64,000 bases of DNA from Pseudomonas deceptionensis (GTDB lineage Bacteria; Pseudomonadota; Gammaproteobacteria; Pseudomonadales; Pseudomonadaceae), in contig NZ_FNUD01000002.1 in NCBI RefSeq assembly GCF_900106095.1, positions 2,129,501-2,193,500 on the forward strand, in the 5' to 3' direction. The translations under genes and the position numbers were made by a program. Below the pieces are notes generated by a model. It saw only the letters and a program-made list of their open reading frames with translations. It was not told where the DNA came from and searched no databases. Below, piece by piece: positions 1-7,278 of the stretch. How positions within the stretch are numbered: the first letter of the stretch is position 1; every line of letters starts with the position of its first letter.

Positions 1-84
1 TCTGTAGCAAGCCCCCGCAAACAGGACAGCGGCAGCAAAAATGATAAACACGGTCATGCATCTTGTTTTTGTTTTGGTGGTCAC
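1..84 (-). CDS. Partial small membrane or secreted protein (N-terminus only)
   Basis: Only the first 28 codons lie in the window; the gene continues off the left edge. A GTG start at 84 is preceded by an AAGGGAG ribosome binding site about 8 bases upstream. The deduced N-terminus has a basic stretch (TTKTKTRC), then a hydrophobic run (MTVFIIFAAAVLFAGACYR), which looks like a signal peptide or signal anchor. An in-frame ATG at 57 is an alternative start. No function can be assigned from this fragment; it could also be a chance frame, although the ribosome binding site argues against that. Confidence 0.45.
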   Translation of the reverse strand, partial: MTTKTKTRCMTVFIIFAAAVLFAGACYR

Positions 85-226
85 GGTGTTTACTCCCTTG
101 ACGTCATAGCTTTGAGGCTAGTTCAGACCCAGGTTGTTGCACTGCCAGTTGTACGAGCGGTCACTCGGCTATTCATCCTCTAAATGGACTACACCCACAA
201 AATAATTGCCTGTTCCTCGGCAGTGA

Positions 227-1132
227 CTACAGGTTTCTATCCCACGCGGGCTCATCGGTAAAACGTGCGGCGAGAAAGTCGAGCATGCTGCGCAACGTTG
301 CGGGCATGTGCTTGCGTGAGGCGTACACCGCGTAAATGTTCATCACGCGAGGCTCTGCTTCGGGCAGCAGGCGCACCAGTTCGCCACGGTGCACATACAC
401 CCCGGCCTGATAGCTGGGCAGCAGTGAAATCCCTGCGCCAGACAGGGTGGCGCTCAGTAACGTGCTGGCTTCGTTGGCGCTGATATTGCCCTGTACCGGG
501 ACCGACAGCTCTTCATCGTGTTGGGTGAAGTGCCACAGGCTCTTGCCGTAATAGGAGTGGGTCAGGCAGTTGTGCTGGCTCAGGTCGTCGACCTGCCGTG
601 GCGCCGGATGTTCACGCAGGTACGCCGGGGACGCGCAAAGCACTGAACGACAGACGGTCAGCTTGCGGGCGATCAGGCTCGGGTCCAGATCATTGCTGGT
701 ACGAATGGCCAGGTCGATGCGTTCGTCCACCAGGTTCACCGTGCGGTCGAGCATTTGCATATCGATGCTGACCTGGGGGTAGAGCCTGACGTAGTCGGTG
801 ACCGCTGCGGCCAATTGCGCCTGCCCGAAGGAGGTACTGACGCTGATGCGCAGCAGCCCGCGTGGCGCATCACTGGGCACATCCACGGCGGCCTGCATGT
901 CGTCAGCCAGTTCCAGCAGTTGCCGGCAGCGGGGCAGGGTTTCGTTGCCCGCCGCGGTCAGGCTCAGCTTGCGCGTGGTGCGGTGCATCAAGCGTGCGCC
1001 CACCCACTCTTCAAGCTCCGCCAGATAGCGCGACACCACAGGGCGCGACAGGTCCAGGTGGTCGGCTGCTGCGGACTGGCTGCCGAGGTCGACGACGGTG
1101 ACGAACACCCGCATTGCAATAAGACGATCCAT
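227..1132 (-). CDS. LysR-family transcriptional regulator
   Basis: A 301-residue protein with the standard LysR layout: an N-terminal winged helix-turn-helix (about residues 1-60, with FVTVVDLGSQSAAADHL and SRPVVSRYLAELE) and a C-terminal periplasmic-binding-protein-like effector domain (about 90-295). It belongs to the CrgA/YafC-like branch that starts MDRLxAMRVFV. It is transcribed divergently from the metallo-beta-lactamase-fold gene that starts at 1246. The 113-base gap holds a perfect inverted repeat of LysR type, so this regulator probably controls that gene and perhaps the oxidoreductase behind it. The effector is unknown. The ATG at 1132 is the only start that gives the full helix-turn-helix. 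Confidence 0.93.
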   Translation of the reverse strand: MDRLIAMRVFVTVVDLGSQSAAADHLDLSRPVVSRYLAELEEWVGARLMHRTTRKLSLTAAGNETLPRCRQLLELADDMQAAVDVPSDAPRGLLRISVSTSFGQAQLAAAVTDYVRLYPQVSIDMQMLDRTVNLVDERIDLAIRTSNDLDPSLIARKLTVCRSVLCASPAYLREHPAPRQVDDLSQHNCLTHSYYGKSLWHFTQHDEELSVPVQGNISANEASTLLSATLSGAGISLLPSYQAGVYVHRGELVRLLPEAEPRVMNIYAVYASRKHMPATLRSMLDFLAARFTDEPAWDRNL

Positions 1133-1177
1133 GATCTGCCCGATATCTGAAACAAACTATGTTCAAGCATCGCATTT

Positions 1178-1200
1178 TTAGTTGGGGATCGTGCAACTAA
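1178..1200. promoter_or_regulatory. Candidate LysR operator (7-9-7 inverted repeat)
   Basis: TTAGTTG at 1178-1184 and CAACTAA at 1194-1200 are perfect inverted copies separated by 9 bases. This matches the LysR-box pattern of a dyad containing T-N11-A. It lies between the divergent LysR gene and the MBL-fold gene, 46 bases before the ATG at 1246. Binding by the neighbouring regulator is inferred from position. Confidence 0.6.
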
Positions 1201-1245
1201 GCTCTGTTCATTGCCGACTCTGGCCACTGACTCAGGAACCTCCCC

Positions 1246-2130
1246 ATGACTGGATTTTCGACCCTTCGCCGTTTCGTCCTCAGCGCAGTCGTGCTGGGTT
1301 TTGCAGCGCATGCCGCTGCCGCCCCGGCGCCTTTGACCCTGGACGTTTACAACCCTGGAGAGGCGGCGATATTTCCCGTGTCTTCGGTGCTGGTCAGTGG
1401 TGACAAGGACGCCATTCTGGTCGACGCCCAGTTCGGCAAGGCCCAGGCACAGCAGGTGGTCGACAAGATTCGCGCCAGCGGCAAACACCTCACCACGATC
1501 TACATCAGCCACGGTGACCCGGACTACTACTTTGGCCTTGAAACCCTGACCCAGGCATTCCCCGACGCGAAGGTCGTGGCCTCGGCGCCTACGGTTGCAC
1601 ATATCAACGAAACCAAAGACGCCAAGCTGGCGTTCTGGGGGCCGAAAATGGGTGCCGATGTACCGGGCAAAGTGATTGTGCCGCAGGTCCTGAAGGGCAA
1701 TACCCTGGACCTTGAAGGGCGTGAACTGGATGTGGTCGGCCTCACCGGGCGCCAGCCGGATCGCACGTTTGTATGGATCCCGTCGCTTAAAGCCGTGGTC
1801 GGTGGCGTAGTGGTGGCTGACAACCTGCACGTATGGATGGCCGATACCCAGACGCCACAGTCCCACAAGCAATGGCTGGCCACCCTCAAGCGCATCGACA
1901 GCCTGCAACCGAAAATCGTGGTGCCGGGCCATTACCTGGGCCAGAGCGACCATTCGTTGAAAGCCGTGTATTTCACCCGCGATTACATCAAGGCGTTTGA
2001 CGAAGAAACCGTCAAGGCCAAGGACTCGGGCGAGCTGATCGCCGCGATGAAAAAGCGTTACCCGCAGCTGGGCGAAGAGTCTTCGCTGGAGCTCAGCGCC
2101 AAGGTGGCCAAGGGCGAGATGAAGTGGTGA
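1246..2130 (+). CDS. Exported metallo-beta-lactamase-fold protein with altered metal site
   Basis: A 294-residue protein with a cleavable signal peptide (about residues 1-26, ending AAHAAAA) and an MBL-fold domain. The usual HxHxDH metal motif reads SHGDPDYYFG here: His89 is present, but the second His is Asp91 and the position after Asp93 is Tyr94. Later ligands look kept (Asp192 in VVVADN, His229 in PGHYLG). The family is widespread in proteobacteria and annotated only as MBL-fold metallo-hydrolase. AGGAA lies 7 bases before the ATG. It is followed 36 bases later by an NAD(P)-binding protein, probably in one transcript. The substrate is unknown; a periplasmic location is inferred from the signal peptide. 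Confidence 0.88.
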   Translation: MTGFSTLRRFVLSAVVLGFAAHAAAAPAPLTLDVYNPGEAAIFPVSSVLVSGDKDAILVDAQFGKAQAQQVVDKIRASGKHLTTIYISHGDPDYYFGLETLTQAFPDAKVVASAPTVAHINETKDAKLAFWGPKMGADVPGKVIVPQVLKGNTLDLEGRELDVVGLTGRQPDRTFVWIPSLKAVVGGVVVADNLHVWMADTQTPQSHKQWLATLKRIDSLQPKIVVPGHYLGQSDHSLKAVYFTRDYIKAFDEETVKAKDSGELIAAMKKRYPQLGEESSLELSAKVAKGEMKW

Positions 2131-2166
2131 TGTAAAGCCGGGCAATCAATTCAACAGGAGAGTGTC

Positions 2167-2781
2167 ATGAGCAAAATTGCAATTATCGGGGCTACCGGTC
2201 GTGCCGGCAGCCAACTGCTGGAAGAAGCACTGCGCCGTGGTCACAGCGTCACCGCCATTGCCCGCCATGCCTCCAAACTGGGCGAGCGTGCCGGGGTGGT
2301 GACCAGGGATGTGGACATCAACGACGCCCAGGCACTGCAAGACGCCGTCGCCGGGCATGACGTGGTGCTCAGCGCGGCGCATTTCTCGACGCTGCCTGCT
2401 TCGGCCATCATCGAACCGGTGAAAAAAGCCGGGGTCAAGCGCCTGTTGTTCGTGGGCGGTGCGGGTTCGCTGCTGTTGCCGGGCGACACCAAGGTCATCG
2501 ACAGCCCGGGTTTCCCCGACGAGTACAGGCCGGAGGCCACGGCGGGTGGCGTCTATCTCGACACCTTGCGCGCTGAAAACGACCTGGACTGGAGCTTCCT
2601 GTCACCCTCGGCCGAGTTTGTGGAAGGCGAGCGCACGGGCAAGTTCCGCCTGGGTACTGACCATCTGTTGATCAACACAGAGGGCAAAAGCTGGATCAGC
2701 TTCGCCGACTTCGCCATTGCCATGCTCGATGAAGTCGAACAGCCCAAGCATTCCCGTCAGCGGTTTACTGTGGGGTATTAG
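2167..2781 (+). CDS. NAD(P)-binding oxidoreductase (atypical SDR, YwnB-like)
   Basis: A 204-residue protein with a Rossmann nucleotide-binding motif at the extreme N-terminus (IIGATGRAGS, residues 6-15) and no Tyr-x-x-x-Lys catalytic pair in the classical place. This fits the atypical short-chain dehydrogenase group (SDR_a5, NAD(P)H-binding NmrA-like proteins). CAGGAGAG precedes the ATG. It follows the MBL-fold gene in the same direction and ends at a strong hairpin, so the two probably form one transcription unit under the LysR regulator. Whether it is a reductase or a redox-sensing protein cannot be told from sequence. Confidence 0.87.
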   Translation: MSKIAIIGATGRAGSQLLEEALRRGHSVTAIARHASKLGERAGVVTRDVDINDAQALQDAVAGHDVVLSAAHFSTLPASAIIEPVKKAGVKRLLFVGGAGSLLLPGDTKVIDSPGFPDEYRPEATAGGVYLDTLRAENDLDWSFLSPSAEFVEGERTGKFRLGTDHLLINTEGKSWISFADFAIAMLDEVEQPKHSRQRFTVGY

Positions 2782-2798
2782 TTGAGCCTCACCTGAAG

Positions 2799-2822
2799 AC
2801 AGTGGGAGCCAGCTCCCACTGT
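2799..2822. terminator. Bidirectional hairpin between convergent genes
   Basis: ACAGTGGGAGC and GCTCCCACTGT form a perfect 11-base stem with a 2-base loop. It lies between the convergent oxidoreductase and LysR genes, with no clear T-run. The sequence GTGGGAGC is the conserved edge of the Pseudomonas REP family seen elsewhere in the window, so this may be a minimal repeat copy used as a terminator. Confidence 0.6.
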
Positions 2823-2824
2823 TG

Positions 2825-3703
2825 TTAATGCTCAGTCTGTTGCACCAACCACCCCATCAACTCACGCAACGGCGCTGACAGCTCGCTGCGCGGCGAGCAC
2901 ACCAGGTAATACGCCGCGCCGGTGCGCACTTTGAAATCAAAAGGCATGGCCAGTCGGCCGGCCTTCAGATCGTCGCCAATCAGGGACCAATCGCCAATCG
3001 CCACGCCGCTGCCCTGAGCCGCTATGGTCATGGCCAGGTCCAGGGTGTCGAAGTACTGATTCTGGCGGATGCTCGACAGATCGCCCCCTACCGCATTGAG
3101 CCAGTTGGTCCAGTCCCGTTGATCCCGGCTGGGGTGCAGCAGGGTGTGCTGCGCGAGGTCGTTCAGATGGTTGAGGGCGTTGCTGCCGTCCAGCAAGTGC
3201 GGGGCGCAGACCGGGGTCAGTTGTTCGTCGAACAGGTGCTGACCTGCACGTTTTGACCCCGGCTGCGGGCTGTAGACCACGGCCGCATCGAACGCCTCAC
3301 GACGAAAATCCACACCATGCTCCACGCTGCTGGTCAGCTCCACCGGCACGTCCGGGCGTAGCTTTTGCCAGTGCTGCAACTTGGGCAGCAGCCAGCGCAG
3401 CATGCAGGTGGGGGCTTTGATTTGCAGCGGGGTACGCCGGATGCTGGCGTGCTCGACAGCCTCGCCGATCAGGTCGAACACCTGCTCGATACGCGGGTAC
3501 AGCGCCGCGCCTTGTTCGGTCAGGCTCAGGCCGCGGGCCTGGCGATGGAACAGGGCATACCCCAGGTGCTCCTCAAGCCCGGCAATTTGTCGGCTCACCG
3601 CCCCCTGAGTGATGTGCAACTGCTCACCGGCACGGGTGAAGTTGCAACATTGGGCCGTGATCAAAAAAGTATGCAGCGCGGGGAGTGGCGGTAAGCGTTT
3701 CAT
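2825..3703 (-). CDS. LysR-family transcriptional regulator (GcvA-like)
   Basis: A 292-residue LysR protein of the GcvA/AmpR branch: it opens MKRLPPLPALHTFLITAQ, has the helix-turn-helix SFxRAGEQLHITQGAVSRQI-like region (residues 20-45), and an effector domain after residue 90. It is divergent from the AruI-like thiamine-diphosphate enzyme, and the gap holds a perfect 7-9-7 inverted repeat. This suggests it controls that enzyme. AruI genes in P. aeruginosa are tied to arginine transamination, so an arginine-derived keto acid is a possible effector, but that is inference. Confidence 0.92.
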   Translation of the reverse strand: MKRLPPLPALHTFLITAQCCNFTRAGEQLHITQGAVSRQIAGLEEHLGYALFHRQARGLSLTEQGAALYPRIEQVFDLIGEAVEHASIRRTPLQIKAPTCMLRWLLPKLQHWQKLRPDVPVELTSSVEHGVDFRREAFDAAVVYSPQPGSKRAGQHLFDEQLTPVCAPHLLDGSNALNHLNDLAQHTLLHPSRDQRDWTNWLNAVGGDLSSIRQNQYFDTLDLAMTIAAQGSGVAIGDWSLIGDDLKAGRLAMPFDFKVRTGAAYYLVCSPRSELSAPLRELMGWLVQQTEH

Positions 3704-3711
3704 CGGACGTC

Positions 3712-3734
3712 AGCCATGAGTGCAGGACATGGCT
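3712..3734. promoter_or_regulatory. Candidate LysR operator (7-9-7 inverted repeat)
   Basis: AGCCATG at 3712-3718 and CATGGCT at 3728-3734 are perfect inverted copies with a 9-base spacer. The site begins 9 bases outside the LysR start codon and lies about 82 bases before the chosen start of the divergent enzyme gene. The geometry is the same as the repeat at 1178-1200 but the sequence differs, as expected for a different LysR protein. Confidence 0.55.
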
Positions 3735-3815
3735 AGTATGAGCACGTTTGCGTTGTGCGCACCACATCCGGCCGCTTCAATGGTTCATCCGAGAACAAGA
3801 ACAGGAGCAGAACAC

Positions 3816-5447
3816 ATGGCGACGTGCGGCGAAGTATTGGTCAAGTTGCTGGAGGCGTACGGGGTTGAGCAGGTGTTTGGCATCCCGGGCGTGCACACCG
3901 TTGAGCTGTATCGCGGGCTGGCAGGATCGAAGATCAACCACATCACCCCGCGCCATGAGCAGGGTGCAGGCTTTATGGCCGATGGCTATGCCCGTACCAG
4001 CGGCAAGCCGGGGGTGTGTTTCATCATCACCGGGCCGGGCATGACCAATATCACCACGGCCATGGGCCAGGCCTATGGGGACTCGATCCCGATGCTGGTG
4101 ATCTCCAGCGTCCAGTCCCGCAGCCAGCTGGGCGGCGGTCGTGGCAAGTTGCATGAGTTGCCGAATCAGGGGGCGCTGGTGGCAGGCGTCGCGGCGTTTT
4201 CCCATACGCTGATGTCGGCCGCCGAATTGCCGGGCGTGCTGGCGCGGGCGTTTGCGCTGTTTCAGGCAGGGCGGCCACGGCCGGTGCACATCGAAATCCC
4301 GTTGGACGTGCTGGTGGAAAACGCCGATGCGCTGCTCGCCAGCCAACCGGTCAGCATCACCCGCCCTGGTGCTGCGCCTGCGGCCATCGAACAGATGACC
4401 CGGCAACTGGCCCTGGCCAGGCGCCCGTTGATTCTGGCCGGCGGTGGCGCCATTGATGCGGCGCCTGCGCTATTGCAACTGGCTGAGCGACTGGGGGCAC
4501 CGGTGGCCCTGACCATCAACGCCAAGGGCATGCTGCCCGCGAGCCATCCGTTGCTCATGGGCTCCACCCAGTCGCTTGTCGCGACGCGGGCGCTGGTGGC
4601 CGAGGCTGACGTGGTACTGGCGATTGGCACTGAGCTGGCCGAAACCGATTACGACGTTACCTTTGCGGGCGGTTTCGAGATTCCCGGTGCCTTGCTGCGG
4701 ATCGACATTGACCCTGACCAGACCGTGCGCAACTACCCGCCAACCCTGGCGCTGGTGGCCGACGCCCGATTGGCCGCCGAGGCCTTGCTGGCGAACCTTC
4801 CGGCCCTGGAGCCCCGGGGCGCCGACTGGGGCGCGGCGCGGGTCAGCCGCCTGTGCGCGCAACTGGCCAGCGAACGGGATGAGCCAACCCGGGCACAAAC
4901 CCGTTTCTTGCAGACCCTGTTCGATGTGCTGCCGGATGCCGTGTGTGTGGGCGATTCGACCCAGCCGGTGTACACCGGCAACCTCACTTTCAACCCCGAG
5001 CAGCCGCGCCGCTGGTTTAACTCATCGACCGGCTACGGCACCCTGGGCTATGCCTTGCCGGCGGCGGTCGGGGCCTGGCTGGGGCGTCGTGCCGACGGCC
5101 AGCCGGGTGGCCCGGTGCTATGCCTGATCGGTGATGGTGGTTTGCAATTTACCCTGGCCGAACTGGCCAGCGCGGTTGAAGCGCGCACGCCGATCATCGT
5201 GTTGCTGTGGAACAATCAGGGGTACGGCGAAATCAAAAAATACATGCTCAATCGCGCCATCGAGCCGGTGGGGGTCGACATCTACACCCCGGACTTTATC
5301 GGCGTGGCCAGGGCCTTGGGCTGTACCGCGCTGGCGGTTGAAGGCGAGGCGCAATTGCGCGCCGCACTGGCCAGTGCGGCCGACCGTCAGGGGCCAACCG
5401 TGATTGAAATCGATGAGTTGCACTGGCAGCAATCGATCGCGCTATAG
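3816..5447 (+). CDS. aruI: ThDP-dependent decarboxylase, 5-guanidino-2-oxopentanoate decarboxylase-like
   Basis: A 543-residue thiamine-diphosphate enzyme of the acetolactate synthase/decarboxylase superfamily. The N-terminal Pyr domain holds the conserved Glu48 in RHEQGAGF. A central FAD/NAD-like domain follows, then the C-terminal PP domain with GDGG (439-442) and NN (466-467). The family best recalled for this N-terminus (TCGEVLVKLLEAYGVEQVFG) is AruI, which decarboxylates the 2-keto acid of arginine. The ATG at 3816 is preferred because AGGAG sits 8 bases upstream; upstream in-frame starts add an unrelated 32-residue tail. The partner transaminase gene aruH is not adjacent, so the symbol is tentative. 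The stop codon overlaps the convergent AraC gene. Confidence 0.75.
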   Translation: MATCGEVLVKLLEAYGVEQVFGIPGVHTVELYRGLAGSKINHITPRHEQGAGFMADGYARTSGKPGVCFIITGPGMTNITTAMGQAYGDSIPMLVISSVQSRSQLGGGRGKLHELPNQGALVAGVAAFSHTLMSAAELPGVLARAFALFQAGRPRPVHIEIPLDVLVENADALLASQPVSITRPGAAPAAIEQMTRQLALARRPLILAGGGAIDAAPALLQLAERLGAPVALTINAKGMLPASHPLLMGSTQSLVATRALVAEADVVLAIGTELAETDYDVTFAGGFEIPGALLRIDIDPDQTVRNYPPTLALVADARLAAEALLANLPALEPRGADWGAARVSRLCAQLASERDEPTRAQTRFLQTLFDVLPDAVCVGDSTQPVYTGNLTFNPEQPRRWFNSSTGYGTLGYALPAAVGAWLGRRADGQPGGPVLCLIGDGGLQFTLAELASAVEARTPIIVLLWNNQGYGEIKKYMLNRAIEPVGVDIYTPDFIGVARALGCTALAVEGEAQLRAALASAADRQGPTVIEIDELHWQQSIAL

Positions 5448-6371
5448 GCTCATGCGCAGGCGCGCCAGATCCCGCACCGGTGGCGCGCCAAACTGGCGGC
5501 TGTACTCGCGGCTGAATTGCGACGGGCTTTCATAGCCCACCCGATAACCGGCGGCCGAGGCATCCAGCCCTTCGCTGATCATCAACCGTCGCGCTTCGTT
5601 GAGCCGCAGCTGCTTTTGGTACTGCAGCGGGCTCATGGCGGTCATCGCCTTGAACCTGTGGTGCAAGGTCGACACGCTGAGATTGGCCTCCCGCGCCAGG
5701 CTGTCGATGCGCAGCGGTTGCTCAAAGTTGCCGTTAAGCCATGAAATTGCACGGCTGACACGGTGGGTTTGACTGTTCTCGCTGGCGATTTCATACAGCC
5801 GGTAACCTTGAGGGCTGCGCAACAGGCGGTACAAAATCTCGCGCCGAATCAGGGGGGCAAGCATGGCGATGTCTTTCGGGGTGTCGAGCAAGCGGGTCAG
5901 GCGCAGCAACGCATCGAGCATCGGCTGGTCAATGGGTTCCACGTACAGCCCTCGGCCTGCAGGGCGCGAGGGTACGCCCATGGGGCCGGCATCGCTGATC
6001 AACGTGGTGATTTCCACCGGATCAATATCCAGGCGCAAGGCCAGCACCGGGCGCTCGGGGGAGATTTCCAGCACTCGGCCACTGATCGGCATCGACACTG
6101 AAACCACCAGATAGTTGAGGGGGTCGTAGGCGAAGTACTCATCGGCCAACCGCACCTCTTTGCGCCCTTGGGCCATGATGCACAGCGCGGGCTTGGGCAA
6201 GCTTGGGGAGAAATCGCTGGGCTGGCTGTAGCGCGATACAAACAACGCCTCGACGCCGGTGGTGAAGGTACCGTCTGTGCGGGCGTGGCGGTAAATCAGA
6301 TCAGCCAGCTCAACACGCTGCTTTTCAAGCGCGGGGTCGAGTACGGGGGGCGATGGCTCCAGCAATGACAT
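5442..6371 (-). CDS. AraC-family transcriptional regulator
   Basis: A 309-residue regulator with an N-terminal AraC-type arm and cupin domain of the AraC_N type II kind (about residues 20-170) and two C-terminal helix-turn-helices (about 200-300, with REANLSVSTLHHRFKAMTAM and AAGYRVGYESPSQFSREYSRQF). The ATG at 6371 has GAGG about 10 bases upstream and is preferred over a start 27 codons earlier. The 3' end overlaps the convergent AruI-like gene by 6 bases. It is divergent from a monooxygenase-like gene at 6692, and directly repeated half-sites lie in the gap. Relatives often control aldehyde or ketone reductases; here the target is inferred only. Confidence 0.9.
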   Translation of the reverse strand: MSLLEPSPPVLDPALEKQRVELADLIYRHARTDGTFTTGVEALFVSRYSQPSDFSPSLPKPALCIMAQGRKEVRLADEYFAYDPLNYLVVSVSMPISGRVLEISPERPVLALRLDIDPVEITTLISDAGPMGVPSRPAGRGLYVEPIDQPMLDALLRLTRLLDTPKDIAMLAPLIRREILYRLLRSPQGYRLYEIASENSQTHRVSRAISWLNGNFEQPLRIDSLAREANLSVSTLHHRFKAMTAMSPLQYQKQLRLNEARRLMISEGLDASAAGYRVGYESPSQFSREYSRQFGAPPVRDLARLRMSL

Positions 6372-6586
6372 GCGGCACATCCTCAGTAAAGTCGTGGAAT
6401 AGGCACAGCTTAAGTTTGTGCAAGGCCAAGGGGTAGCCAATTTCTGCTGCACACTTGCCTGATCCTGTCAGAGGTAGCGCTCAAGTATCTGTCGAACCCG
6501 TTGCAGGCGCCGATGATTGCTCGAAACCCGGATGGCCGGGAAGGGGGCTGAGTTGTGCATTGGCGGTGTGAGAAAGCGAGGTTTTG

Positions 6587-6620
6587 CAGAATCGTGCAAT
6601 CCAGGGGCAGGAATCGACTA
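6587..6620. promoter_or_regulatory. Candidate AraC-type direct-repeat operator
   Basis: CAGAATCG (6587-6594) and CAGGAATCG (6608-6616) place two AATCG half-sites exactly 22 bases apart in the same orientation, two helical turns. Each is followed by a similar tail (TGCAA, ACTAA). AraC-family proteins typically bind such direct repeats. The site lies about 75-105 bases before the ATG at 6692, within the 320-base gap between divergent genes (6372-6691), in which I see no other gene. Confidence 0.4.
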
Positions 6621-6691
6621 ACGGCATGGCCATCTGCTCCGTAAGATTTGAACCTCACCCCCCAACACCACTTTCCTTTGTGGAGGCCACC

Positions 6692-7006
6692 ATGCCCCAG
6701 CCCCATGCCGTCAGTCACATGACCCTGGTTCGCGCCCGTGCCGGATGTTCGGCCCAGGTTGAGGCGTGCCTGAGCCAACTGATCGAACCGACGCTGCTGA
6801 CGCCCGGCTGCCTGCATTTTGCCTTGCAGCATTCCCACAGTGATCCGCTGCTGTGGCATGTAGCAGGCTATTGGCAGGACGAACCCTCGATGCAAGCGTA
6901 TTTCAACTCATCGGTGATGGACGTCTACAGCCTGCTGGTTCACCAGCAAGTGGTGGATAGCCTCGATTTTCAGACCTTCAGCGATGCAACGGGATTGAAC
7001 AGGTAG
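6692..7006 (+). CDS. Antibiotic biosynthesis monooxygenase (ABM) domain protein
   Basis: A 104-residue single-domain protein of the dimeric alpha-beta barrel ABM family, which includes quinol monooxygenase YgiN. Signature stretches are LVRARAGCSAQVEACLSQLI near the start and the TPGCLHFALQHSHSDP segment. TGGAGG is 5 bases before the ATG at 6692, which decides the start. It sits downstream of the AraC gene in divergent orientation and 34 bases before a small uncharacterised gene. Members act as cofactor-less oxygenases or stress proteins; the substrate is unknown here. Confidence 0.85.
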   Translation: MPQPHAVSHMTLVRARAGCSAQVEACLSQLIEPTLLTPGCLHFALQHSHSDPLLWHVAGYWQDEPSMQAYFNSSVMDVYSLLVHQQVVDSLDFQTFSDATGLNR

Positions 7007-7040
7007 AATGCCGGTTTTTCCATTGGCCGGGAGTTGCAGC

Positions 7041-7274
7041 ATGGCACGTAAAGAATTTGCACAGTTTGAAGCGGTATCGGCGGTTGTTCCGGTAGAACCC
7101 GGTGTTTATCACGCGGCGATTGCGGTCAAAGCCTTGTACGAAGGTGGGGCGCCACGCTTTCACAAAGTGCTGATCGAGCAAACCTTCAAAACAGCGACCG
7201 CTGCCGATGCTGCCGCTGCGCAGCAACTTGAGGCCCTGCAAGGCGTCACCGAAGACGCCGAACTGGTCTGGTAA
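7041..7274 (+). CDS. Small uncharacterised protein
   Basis: A 77-residue protein (starts MARKEFAQFEAVSAVVPVEP, ends DAELVW) that I do not recognise as a named domain. It is acidic and alanine-rich toward the C-terminus, has no signal peptide or membrane segment, and is probably cytoplasmic. A GGGAG site lies 7 bases before the ATG at 7041. It follows the ABM gene by 34 bases and runs tail-to-tail with the flavin reductase gene 4 bases away. The ribosome binding site, packing and balanced composition favour a real gene. Confidence 0.7.
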   Translation: MARKEFAQFEAVSAVVPVEPGVYHAAIAVKALYEGGAPRFHKVLIEQTFKTATAADAAAAQQLEALQGVTEDAELVW

Positions 7275-7278
7275 GTCG

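Noticed and set aside
988..2145. 385-residue frame on the minus strand across the MBL-fold gene
   Set aside because: It is antisense to a gene with a signal peptide and domain match, and its composition (rich in His, Arg, Gly, Gln) is typical of shadow frames in GC-rich DNA.
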